Shown piece by piece: positions 18,279-26,210 of a stretch of 64,000 nucleotides of DNA. Numbering within the stretch: position 1 is the first letter of the stretch; the number at the start of each line of letters is the position of its first letter. A program made the translations under genes and the position numbers. Below the pieces are notes generated by a model. The model saw only the letters and a program-made list of their open reading frames with translations, made no database searches and was not told the origin of the DNA. The DNA comes from JADGHX01 sp035760965 (lineage in GTDB: Bacteria > Pseudomonadota > Gammaproteobacteria > Steroidobacterales > Steroidobacteraceae): positions 1 to 64,000 of the forward strand of contig DASTRY010000039.1 in assembly GCA_035760965.1 (NCBI GenBank), written 5' to 3'.

Positions 18279-18306
18279 CGGGGTACTCGGCGCCCCGAGT
18301 ACCCCG
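18279..18306. promoter_or_regulatory. Perfect 12-bp palindromic hairpin between FecA-like and sigma-factor genes
   Basis: CGGGGTACTCGG and CCGAGTACCCCG flank a 4-base CGCC loop. The element sits 68 bases from the receptor start and 53 bases from the sigma-factor start. There is no T-run, so a terminator is unlikely between divergent genes. It could be an operator for a dimeric repressor or a structured leader of one transcript. The perfect symmetry over 24 paired bases is unlikely to be chance. Confidence 0.6.
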
Positions 18307-18358
18307 AAACGCCCCGCCGTCCAGTCTCAGTGAGCAAAGGACATCACCGCGGAAAGTT

Positions 18359-18880
18359 ATGGCCTGGTCCAGGCGCTCGCGCCAGCCGCTCGGGTTCGTC
18401 GGGTCTGCCTTCGAGCAGTACCACGCCGGCCTGCACCGATTCCTGATGCGCCGCCTGCGGAGCAGGCAGAACGCGCAGGACCTCGCGCAGGAAACCTATC
18501 TCCGCCTCCTGCGCATGGATAGTCACGAGCTCGTGCGCAAGCCGCAGGCCTATCTCTATCGCATCGCGTCGAACCTCGTGTACGAGTTCAAGTTACGCGA
18601 GCGCAACGAGCCCGTCGCGTTCGACTCGCAAGCCTTGGAAGAAGCCGCCGAATCGGCGGCCCACCCCCTCGACTCGAGTGAGACGGTGAGCCATGCCCAG
18701 CAGCTCGAGAGCATCCTCGGGCAGCTGCCGCCGCTCTACCGTGCCGTTTTCCTGGCGCGCAAGCGCGATGGCATGTCGTATGCCGAGATTGCGCGCGCGC
18801 TCGATATCTCGGTTCACACGGTCAAGAAGTATCTGGCCCGTGCGGTTGCGCAGTGCCGGTGCGCCCGCTGGGATCGATGA
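18359..18880 (+). CDS. ECF RNA polymerase sigma factor (FecI-like)
   Basis: The protein is 173 residues with sigma-70 region 2 (about 20-85; LHRFLMRRLRSRQNAQDLAQETYLR) and region 4 (about 115-165; PPLYRAVFLARKRDGMSY, then IARALDISVHTVKKYLARA). There is no region 1 or 3, as usual for extracytoplasmic-function sigma factors. The ATG at 18359 follows a GGAAAG ribosome-binding site. It is followed 9 bases later by its FecR partner and is divergent from the STN-domain receptor. The expected role is to transcribe the receptor gene, and perhaps neighbours, when the receptor binds its ligand. Confidence 0.94.
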   Translation: MAWSRRSRQPLGFVGSAFEQYHAGLHRFLMRRLRSRQNAQDLAQETYLRLLRMDSHELVRKPQAYLYRIASNLVYEFKLRERNEPVAFDSQALEEAAESAAHPLDSSETVSHAQQLESILGQLPPLYRAVFLARKRDGMSYAEIARALDISVHTVKKYLARAVAQCRCARWDR

Positions 18881-18889
18881 CGCGCCGAC

Positions 18890-19960
18890 ATGCGCCTGGA
18901 TCACACACCCACCGCTGCGCTCTCCGAAGAAGCCGCCCATTGGCTCGTCGAGCTCGAGGAGCCCGGCACCGAGGTGCTGGGCCGCTTTGCCGCCTGGCTC
19001 GAAAGCTCGCCCCGCCACATCGAAGAGTTCCTCATGGCCGCGGCGGTCTGGAAGGAGTTCGATCACTTCGACGCCGAGCGCCGCCTCGACATCGAGCAAC
19101 TGCTCGCGACGGCGCGCAGCAACGTTCGCCCGCTCGGTGCGTCGGCGACGACGGAGCCGGTCGCGCGCGGCCGCTGGCGCCCGACTCGCGTCGCGGTCCT
19201 CGCAGGCATTGCGGCCGCCGCCGTGTTGGGCCTCGCGCTGTGGCTGTATGCGGGCGGCTCGCCGCAGACGTACGCGACGACGCGCGGGGAGCAGCGCGCG
19301 CTCAAGCTCGAGGACGGCTCTGTCGTCTACCTGAACACGCAATCGCGTGTGGAGGTGATGTACTCGAAGACCGCGCGCACCATCCGTTTGCTCGAGGGCG
19401 AAGCGATGTTCAACGTCGAGCAGGATGCCATCCGTCCATTCCGCGTCATGTCCGGACCCGCGGTGATCCAGGCCATCGGCACACGCTTCAATGTCTACCG
19501 CAGCGATGCGGGCGCGACGGTGACGGTGGTCGAAGGGGTGGTCCAGATCTCTCCGAACACATCGGCCGCGTCTCGTCCGACCGTCGCCTCTCGCGCCGGG
19601 GAGCCGCAAGGTGCTCCGACGGGCGTGCTCTCGGGCCCCGAGCGGCTCGCCGCCGGCGAACAGGCGCGCGTGTCGCCGCGGGGTGAAGTGGTCAAGCGGA
19701 GCGTTGCGGACCTGACGCAAGTCGTCGCGTGGCGCGAGCGGCGGCTCGTCTTTCGCGGCGATTCCCTCGACGACGTCGCGACCGAGTTCAACCGATACAA
19801 CACGCTGCAGATCCACGTCGAAGGAGCCGCCGTGGCCGCCAAGCAGATCACGGGTGTCTTCGACGCGGACGATCCTCGCTCGCTGCTCCAGTTCCTGGAA
19901 CGGGACCCCGCGCTGGCCGTGATCGACGACGGTCAGAACGTCGCCGTCCGCGAGCGCTAG
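18890..19960 (+). CDS. FecR-family anti-sigma factor
   Basis: The protein is 356 residues. The cytoplasmic N-terminal part (about 1-90) has the FecR N-terminal motif AAHWLVELEEPG and WLESSPRHIEEFL, predicted to hold the sigma factor. One transmembrane helix follows at about 100-118 (VAVLAGIAAAAVLGLALWLYA). The periplasmic FecR domain has LKLEDGSVVYLNTQSRVEV, RLLEGEAMFNV and GTRFNVYR. The C-terminal region (VVAWRERRLVFRGDSLDDVATEFNRY) resembles the STN-like part that contacts the receptor. It lies 9 bases after the ECF sigma gene, so one transcript is likely. Confidence 0.94.
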   Translation: MRLDHTPTAALSEEAAHWLVELEEPGTEVLGRFAAWLESSPRHIEEFLMAAAVWKEFDHFDAERRLDIEQLLATARSNVRPLGASATTEPVARGRWRPTRVAVLAGIAAAAVLGLALWLYAGGSPQTYATTRGEQRALKLEDGSVVYLNTQSRVEVMYSKTARTIRLLEGEAMFNVEQDAIRPFRVMSGPAVIQAIGTRFNVYRSDAGATVTVVEGVVQISPNTSAASRPTVASRAGEPQGAPTGVLSGPERLAAGEQARVSPRGEVVKRSVADLTQVVAWRERRLVFRGDSLDDVATEFNRYNTLQIHVEGAAVAAKQITGVFDADDPRSLLQFLERDPALAVIDDGQNVAVRER

Positions 19961-20115
19961 TCTTCCTAACATCCGCGCAGTTGTTCTCGACGTGAGTCGG
20001 AGCGCTCGCCTACCATCGAGCGCAATCGCAAGGGGGCTCACGCGACCGATTGCCGCGCGTCATCCGGCGCCGCGCCTCTTGCCTTTGTTGCCGACATTGC
20101 CTGGGACAACTGCCA

Positions 20116-21654
20116 ATGAAGCATCGTCTTGCGGCCCTCGCGAGTCTCGCGTTCGCGGCCCTTCTCTACATCGACACCGCCCATGCCGGCGACTGCGAGG
20201 GGCTCAGCGGGCTGAAGCTCCCGCACACGGAAATCACGCTGGCCGAGAGCGTTGCGGCCGGCGCGTTCAAGCCGCCACCGGGCCCGCCCGCGCCCGGCGC
20301 GCCGCCCGCGGCGTACTCCAGTCTGCCGGCGTTCTGCCGCGTGGCCGGAACGAGCCGGCCGACTGCCGACTCGGACATCCGCTTCGAAGTCTGGATGCCC
20401 GCCTCCGGGTGGAACGGCAAGTTCGTCGGTGTGGGCAATGGCGTGTGGGCCGGCTCCATCACGTACTTTTCGATGGTCGAGCCGCTCGCGAAAGGCTATG
20501 CCACGGCGGCCACCGACGATGGGCACCAGGGCAATCCGCTCGATGCGAGCTTCGCGGCCGGTCACCCGGAGAAGCTCGTCGACTTCGGGCATCGCGCGCC
20601 GCACGAGATGACCGTCGCCGCCAAGGCGATCGTTGCCGCGTTCTACGGCAAGAACGCGAACCGTTCGCTGTTCGTGAGCTGCTCCACCGGCGGGCGCCAG
20701 GGCCTCATGGAAGCGTATCGCTACCCGCGCGACTACGACGGCATCTCATCGATGGCGCCGGCAAATCCGATGACGACGCTGATGGTGAGCTCATTGTGGA
20801 CGGGCTACGCCACGCTGAAGGATGCCGAGAGCCGCATTCCGCCACCGAAGTTCGCAGTCGTTCACAAGGCCGCCGTGGCGGCGTGCGACGCGGATGACGG
20901 CGTGAAGGACGGCATCATCTCGGCGCCGCGTAGTTGCCACTTCGATCCGTCCGCGCTGGCGTGCAAGGGCGGCGACGCACCCGACTGCCTCACCGCTCCG
21001 CAACTGGCCGCGCTGCGAGCCATCTATCAGGGACCGCGGAACGCGCGCACCGGTCAGGAAATCTATCCGGGCTTCGAGCCGGGCAGCGAGATGATGTTCC
21101 CGATCCAGACCATGGGACCCGAGCCGTTCGGCGCGGCGACGACCTACCTGAAAAGCCTCGTCTTCAAGGACCCGAGCTGGGACTTCAGGCGCTTCGACTA
21201 CGACAAGAATGTGGCGCTCGCCGTACAGACCGGCGGCGCGCAGCTCGACGTGCCGCCCACGGGTCTCGATGCGTTCTTCAAGGACGGACGCAAGCTCCTG
21301 CTCTCGCACGGGTGGGCGGACGGCCTCATTCCGCCGATGAGCACGGTGAATTTCTACACCGCGCTCGCGCAGCGACTCGGGCCCAAGAAGACCGCCGCGG
21401 GCACGCGCCTGTTCATGATTCCAGGCATGGGGCACTGTGCCGGCGGCGACGGCCCGTTCCTGTTCGATGCGATCACGACGCTCGACGAATGGGTCGGCAG
21501 CGGTACGGCGCCTGAGCGCATCGTCGTGAGCAATCCGCCGGGTGCGCCCGCTCGCACGCGGCCCCTGTGCCCGTGGCCGCAGGAAGCGGTGTACTCCGGC
21601 TCCGGCAGCACGGACGACGAGAAGAGCTTCAAATGCGCGGCACGTTCGCGATGA
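20116..21654 (+). CDS. Tannase/feruloyl esterase family enzyme
   Basis: This is a secreted serine esterase of 512 residues that hydrolyses galloyl or hydroxycinnamoyl (for example feruloyl) esters on plant polymers. The signal peptide MKHRLAALASLAFAALLYIDTAHA is clear. The family's CS-D-HC arrangement is complete: Cys189-Ser190 (FVSCSTGGRQG), Asp402 (HGWADGLIPP) and His440-Cys441 (PGMGHCAGG), where the two Cys residues form a disulfide next to the triad in known members. The ATG at 20116 gives the signal peptide; an ATG-less extension to 20050 is discarded. The stop overlaps the next gene's start (ATGA), so translation is coupled. Tannase versus feruloyl esterase cannot be separated from sequence; the hemicellulase neighbours favour feruloyl esterase. 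Confidence 0.92.
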   Translation: MKHRLAALASLAFAALLYIDTAHAGDCEGLSGLKLPHTEITLAESVAAGAFKPPPGPPAPGAPPAAYSSLPAFCRVAGTSRPTADSDIRFEVWMPASGWNGKFVGVGNGVWAGSITYFSMVEPLAKGYATAATDDGHQGNPLDASFAAGHPEKLVDFGHRAPHEMTVAAKAIVAAFYGKNANRSLFVSCSTGGRQGLMEAYRYPRDYDGISSMAPANPMTTLMVSSLWTGYATLKDAESRIPPPKFAVVHKAAVAACDADDGVKDGIISAPRSCHFDPSALACKGGDAPDCLTAPQLAALRAIYQGPRNARTGQEIYPGFEPGSEMMFPIQTMGPEPFGAATTYLKSLVFKDPSWDFRRFDYDKNVALAVQTGGAQLDVPPTGLDAFFKDGRKLLLSHGWADGLIPPMSTVNFYTALAQRLGPKKTAAGTRLFMIPGMGHCAGGDGPFLFDAITTLDEWVGSGTAPERIVVSNPPGAPARTRPLCPWPQEAVYSGSGSTDDEKSFKCAARSR

Positions 21655-22661
21655 GTCCGACGGAGATCGATGCTCGCAGCCTCACGGATCCGGAGACGTT
21701 CCTGCGCGAGGTTGCCGAACCTTGCAGACCGGTCGTCATCCGCGGGCTGGTCGCGGCGTGGCCGGCCGTGCGAGCCGCCGCGAAGTCCCCGACGCACTTC
21801 AGAGACTACGTCTCGCAGTTCGACGCGGGCGGACAGACGGAGGTCTTCGTCGGCGAGCCGCGCATCGCCGGCAAGTACTACTACAGCGACGATCTGCGCG
21901 GCTTCAACTTCTCGCGCTCGCGGATGAGCTTCGCCGATGCGCTGGAGAGCATCATCGCGACCGCGGGCCGTGCAGGCCAGCACTCGATGTATGTCGGGTC
22001 GCTGCCGACGGAGCACTTTCTCCCGGGCTTTGCCGCTCAGAATGCGCTGCCGATTCTGAGCTCGCAGATCACGCCGCGAATCTGGTTCGGCCACGCCTCG
22101 AACGTCTCGGCCCACTACGACACGTTCGACAACGTGGCCTGCGTGGTCGCGGGCGTGCGGCGCTTCACGCTCTACGCGCCGGAAACCATCGGGCGTCTGT
22201 ATGTCGGACCGCTCGATCACACGATGGCGGGTCAGCCCGTGAGTCTCGCGGCATCAGCACCGGCTGATGACGAGCGCTATCCGCTCTTCCGCGAAGTGAG
22301 AGAGCAAGCGCTCGTCGCCGAGCTGCATCCCGGCGATGCCATCTATGTGCCCAAGCTGTGGTGGCATCAAGTGGAAGCGACCAGCACGTTCAACGTGCTC
22401 GTGAACTATTGGTGGGACGCGTTCAGCGTGGGGCGGGACGCGCCTTCCGTCGGGCTGCTCCTCAGCATGATCACGATTGCGGAGCGGCCGGCGGCGGAAC
22501 GGCAGGCGTGGAAGGCGTTTTTCGATCACTACGTGTTCCGCACGAACGGTCATCCGCTGGCGCACCTTCCACCGGATCAGCATGGCATCCTCGGGCCGCT
22601 GCAGCCGGAGAACTACGAGAAAATCCGCGCGCGCGTGCTACAGCTGCTGCGCGCCGGATGA
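21651..22661 (+). CDS. Cupin-like (JmjC/cupin_8) putative Fe(II)/2-oxoglutarate oxygenase
   Basis: The protein is about 336 residues of the cupin_8 / FIH-like class. The start region PCRPVVIRGLVAAWPAV is the family's opening motif. The metal-binding triad is visible as the HxD-type pair in SAHYDTFDN and the distal His in YVPKLWWHQVEA. There is no signal peptide, so it is cytoplasmic. It overlaps the tannase stop by 4 bases (ATGA). Proteins of this type repeatedly accompany TonB receptors, SapC and tryptophan halogenases in polysaccharide loci of Caulobacter and Xanthomonas relatives, with no established function that I know of. Hydroxylation of a protein or small molecule is the likely reaction type. 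Confidence 0.85.
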   Translation: MSPTEIDARSLTDPETFLREVAEPCRPVVIRGLVAAWPAVRAAAKSPTHFRDYVSQFDAGGQTEVFVGEPRIAGKYYYSDDLRGFNFSRSRMSFADALESIIATAGRAGQHSMYVGSLPTEHFLPGFAAQNALPILSSQITPRIWFGHASNVSAHYDTFDNVACVVAGVRRFTLYAPETIGRLYVGPLDHTMAGQPVSLAASAPADDERYPLFREVREQALVAELHPGDAIYVPKLWWHQVEATSTFNVLVNYWWDAFSVGRDAPSVGLLLSMITIAERPAAERQAWKAFFDHYVFRTNGHPLAHLPPDQHGILGPLQPENYEKIRARVLQLLRAG

Positions 22662-22723
22662 GCCCTGACGACCGATCTCGGCGGTAACGATCCGTCGAGT
22701 GCGACTCTTCGCCGGCGAACCGC

Positions 22724-25135
22724 ATGCTCAATCTCACGCGACGCTTCTTGCTGGCCGCCGCAGCGGGCGCTTCGGCACTCCCATTTCTGACGCTGGCGCG
22801 CGATCGCAAATCCGGCGCGCGTGAACGACTCTGGTACACGCGCCCCGCGGCACGTTGGGATGAGGCGCTGCCGATCGGCAACGGCCGCTTGGGTGCGATG
22901 GTATTCGGGCGCGTCGCTCAAGAGCGGCTGCAGCTCAACGAAGACACCCTGTGGGCAGGCTCGCCGTACACGCCGGACAATCCCGACGCCCTCGAGGCCA
23001 TTCCCGAAGTGCGCAGGCTCCTGCAGGCGAAGCGGTATGCGGAGGCGACCGCGCTCGCCAGCGCGAAAGTCATGGCGAAACCGCTTCAGCAGATGTCGTA
23101 CGGCAGTCTCGGCGACATCTTGCTCGGCTTTGCCGATGCGCAAGTTCCGACGCACTACGAGCGGTCGCTCGATCTCGCCACGGCCGTCGCGACGACTCGC
23201 TTCCACACCAAGGCGGGAGCCTTCACGAGAGAGGTCTTTGCATCGAGCCCCCGGCAGGTCATCGTGCTCCGGCTCGCTGCGCCCAAAGGCATGCTGAGCT
23301 TCGATCTCGCATACCGCGCTCCGCGGCGAGTGCAGTACACGTCGCCCGCGTACCAAGGGCTCGCGACGCCGCTCCCGACGAATGAGCCGATCGACTGGCT
23401 CGCAGCGGAGCCCGCGGGACAGATGCCTCCTGATGTGCGCGCCTCGGTGGACGGCGACGCATGCCTTCTCATCGAGGGACGGAACGAGGCCGGGCCCGAC
23501 ACGCCGGCCGGCCTGAAATTCGCGCTGCGGATCAAGATCGCCTCCGACGGGCGTGTCACGACCGAGAACGGCGGCATGTCGATTCGCGATGCACGGACGG
23601 CAGTTCTGCTGATCGGCGCGGCCACGAGTTACGTGAGCTACGAGGATGTGAGCGCGAATCCCGTCGCGATCGTGAGGCAGCAGACGGACGACGCAGCGCG
23701 AGAGTCGTACGATACGCTCGAAAGAGAGCATGTGCGCGAATACCGAGCGCTCTATGCCTCCGCAGCAATCGATCTCCCGGCGACGAGCGCCGCCGAGAAG
23801 CCGACGGACCTCCGCATTGCCGCCGCGGAGACGTCCGACGATCCGGCACTGGCGGCGCTCTACTTCCAGTTCGCGCGCTACCTGCTCATTTCGTCTTCGC
23901 GTCCGGGATGCCAGCCCGCGAATCTGCAGGGCATCTGGAACGAAGGCGTGAATCCCCCCTGGGGCAGCAAGTACACGATCAACATCAACACGGAGATGAA
24001 CTATTGGCCCGCCGATGCCGCCGGGCTCGGTGCGTGCGTCGAACCGTTGCTGCGCATGGTGGAGGACCTGGCGGTCACCGGGGCCCGAACCGCAAAGACG
24101 ATGTACGGCGCGCGCGGCTGGGTCGCCCATCACAACACCGACTTGTGGCGCGCGACGGCGCCGATCGATGGACCGCTCTGGGGGCTCTGGCCGTGCGGTG
24201 GCGCCTGGCTCTGCAACTCGCTGTGGGACCACTACGACTACAGCCGCGACCAGAGAACCTTGCGACGCATCTACCCGCTGATGCGCGGCGCGTGCCTGTT
24301 CTTCCTCGACACGCTCGTCGAAGACCCGGAGGGTCGCGGCTTGGTCACCTCGCCATCGCTCTCGCCCGAAAACCTGCATCCATTCGGAAGCGCCCTGTGC
24401 GTCGGCCCCGCGATGGACCGGCAGATCGTCCGCGACCTCTTCGCGCACACGATCGAAGCGGGCAAGACGCTGGGTCTGGACCCCGAGCTGCTCGCGCAGC
24501 TCGACGCGACCGCGCGCCGCATTGCGCCCGATGCGATCGGCAAGAGCGGCCAGCTCCAGGAATGGCTCGAAGATTGGGACGACATGGCGCCCGAGCCGCA
24601 CCATCGGCACGTGTCGCACCTCTACGCCGTTTATCCGAGCAGTCAGATCAACGTGCGCGACACGCCGGCCTTGATCGAGGCCGCGAAAACGAGTCTGCGG
24701 CGGCGAGGCGATCGGGCCACCGGCTGGGGCACGGCCTGGCGACTCTGTCTGTGGGCGCGAATGGGCGAAGGCGATCACGCCCATGCGATCCTGAAGACGC
24801 TGCTCGGCCCTCAGCGCACGTATCCCAACCTGTTCGACGCACACCCGCCGTTCCAGATCGACGGCAATTTCGGCGGCGCGGCGGGCATCCTGGAGATGCT
24901 CGTGCAGTCCTGGGGTGGAGAGATTCGCGTGCTACCCGCGCTGCCGAGCGCGTGGCCGAGCGGGGCAGTGCGAGGAATTCGGGCGCGCGGCGCCATCAGT
25001 GTCAGTCTCGGCTGGCGGCGGCACGCGCTCAGATGGCTGGAGCTCGCCGGTCCTCCGCGACAGCGCGTCGTGCTTCGTTACGGCGGCACGAGCAGAGCGG
25101 TCGTGCTCGATGCGCGCGGCCGCTACCGCATCTGA
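22724..25135 (+). CDS. Glycoside hydrolase family 95 (alpha-L-fucosidase/alpha-L-galactosidase)
   Basis: This is an exported inverting glycosidase of 803 residues. The N-terminus (LTRRFLLAAAAGASALPFL) resembles a twin-arginine signal. The conserved GH95 opening DEALPIGNGRLGAMVFG and LQLNEDTLWAGSPY are present, as are NLQGIWNEG and NINTEMNYW (N420 and N422, the pair that activates water in characterised members) and D713 in the DGNFGGAAGI motif. Characterised GH95 enzymes remove terminal alpha-1,2-L-fucose or L-galactose. It is probably transcribed with the tannase and cupin-like genes. Its 3' end overlaps the convergent esterase by 13 bases, so no separate terminator fits between them. Confidence 0.93.
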   Translation: MLNLTRRFLLAAAAGASALPFLTLARDRKSGARERLWYTRPAARWDEALPIGNGRLGAMVFGRVAQERLQLNEDTLWAGSPYTPDNPDALEAIPEVRRLLQAKRYAEATALASAKVMAKPLQQMSYGSLGDILLGFADAQVPTHYERSLDLATAVATTRFHTKAGAFTREVFASSPRQVIVLRLAAPKGMLSFDLAYRAPRRVQYTSPAYQGLATPLPTNEPIDWLAAEPAGQMPPDVRASVDGDACLLIEGRNEAGPDTPAGLKFALRIKIASDGRVTTENGGMSIRDARTAVLLIGAATSYVSYEDVSANPVAIVRQQTDDAARESYDTLEREHVREYRALYASAAIDLPATSAAEKPTDLRIAAAETSDDPALAALYFQFARYLLISSSRPGCQPANLQGIWNEGVNPPWGSKYTININTEMNYWPADAAGLGACVEPLLRMVEDLAVTGARTAKTMYGARGWVAHHNTDLWRATAPIDGPLWGLWPCGGAWLCNSLWDHYDYSRDQRTLRRIYPLMRGACLFFLDTLVEDPEGRGLVTSPSLSPENLHPFGSALCVGPAMDRQIVRDLFAHTIEAGKTLGLDPELLAQLDATARRIAPDAIGKSGQLQEWLEDWDDMAPEPHHRHVSHLYAVYPSSQINVRDTPALIEAAKTSLRRRGDRATGWGTAWRLCLWARMGEGDHAHAILKTLLGPQRTYPNLFDAHPPFQIDGNFGGAAGILEMLVQSWGGEIRVLPALPSAWPSGAVRGIRARGAISVSLGWRRHALRWLELAGPPRQRVVLRYGGTSRAVVLDARGRYRI

Positions 25136-26205
25136 TCGGCGCAGCCCGCCTTGAAGCACAGATTGCGACTGAAGAACGGCATGACGTGATTCTGAAACCG
25201 GTCCGCCACCGCGCTCGTGTGCGTGCCGCTGTAGATCTCGAAGGTGTTCTGGATGCCGTACGTGTCCAGAACGTCATGCAACTTGGCGGTGTCGGTCTTC
25301 AGCCCATCCTGATCGCCGACGTCGAGCGCAATGCCGTGATAGCGGCGCAGACCCGCGATGTACTGGTCGATGAAGGCGAGCGGCGCGTTCGCCGTCCACT
25401 TCGCGAGCACCTCGGGTTGCTCGACGCCCCCCTTCGTGGGCAGGTCCAGATAGAGCGGCGGATTCTTCGGATTCGGCGACCACGCGGCGGCAACGGCCAA
25501 TTGCGCGCGGACGGGGAACGGCAGTTGCGCCGAGCCTGCCGGCGTCTCGAGGCTTTCCGCCGCCTTCGCCGCGTCCGCCGATGCGCCGGCGCGCGGGGAC
25601 AGACAGCACGGGCTCATGATGTAGAGGCTGCCGAACACATCGGCGTGCTTCATCCCGATGCGCGTGGCGCCGTAACCGCCCATCGAGTGGCCCACGAGAC
25701 CGCGGCTGCGCCGCTCAGGGAGGGTCCGGTAGTGTGCGTCCATGTAGGCCACCACGTCGCGCGCGATGAACGTCTCGAAGTCGCCCGTCGTCACCGAGCT
25801 CGAGTACATCGAGCCGTTGTGCATCGTCTTGGAATCCGGCAGTACGACGATCATCTCCTGCGCGCCCTGCGCGAACGCGCCTTCGAGCGTCTGCGGCACG
25901 TGAATCTCGTGCGACCACTGTTCGGCGCCGATCGAATAGCCGTGCAGCGCATACACGACCGGATAGCGGCGCCGCTTCTCCTTCTGATAACTGGGCGGCA
26001 GGAACACGAGCGCGTCGCGATCGACCGCATCGCCCTCGAGGTTGCCCTCGAGCGCGGCGCCGTGGATCTTGATGTGCTCCACCGTCGCGGGCTTCGCGCC
26101 GGGAACTACAGGCGGCGCCGCCGTTTGCACCTGCGCCAGGAGCGGCGTACCCGACCCGGCAACGATCGCGACCATCAGGCCGCAGAACAATCTCTTTCGC
26201 ATCAT
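25123..26205 (-). CDS. Secreted CE1-like esterase
   Basis: This is a periplasmic serine esterase of 360 residues with a signal peptide (MRKRLFCGLMVAIVAGSGTPLLAQ). Alpha/beta-hydrolase features are YPVVYALHGYSIGAEQW, the nucleophile elbow LVGHSMGGYGATR, and a late His (YSGTHTSAVADRF). The pattern matches esterase-D/CE1 enzymes that remove acetyl or feruloyl groups from xylan and pectin side chains. It is the last gene of the minus-strand operon that begins with the TonB receptor at 35252, and starts 5 bases after the GH3 stop. The CCLSP motif after the nucleophile region is unusual. Substrate specificity is inferred from context only. Confidence 0.88.
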   Translation of the reverse strand: MMRKRLFCGLMVAIVAGSGTPLLAQVQTAAPPVVPGAKPATVEHIKIHGAALEGNLEGDAVDRDALVFLPPSYQKEKRRRYPVVYALHGYSIGAEQWSHEIHVPQTLEGAFAQGAQEMIVVLPDSKTMHNGSMYSSSVTTGDFETFIARDVVAYMDAHYRTLPERRSRGLVGHSMGGYGATRIGMKHADVFGSLYIMSPCCLSPRAGASADAAKAAESLETPAGSAQLPFPVRAQLAVAAAWSPNPKNPPLYLDLPTKGGVEQPEVLAKWTANAPLAFIDQYIAGLRRYHGIALDVGDQDGLKTDTAKLHDVLDTYGIQNTFEIYSGTHTSAVADRFQNHVMPFFSRNLCFKAGCADQMR

Positions 26206-26210
26206 CTACC

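Noticed and set aside
22613..24844. 743-residue minus-strand open frame antisense to GH95
   Set aside because: Low-complexity Arg-rich sequence with no recognisable motif; the GH95 frame on the plus strand explains the region fully.
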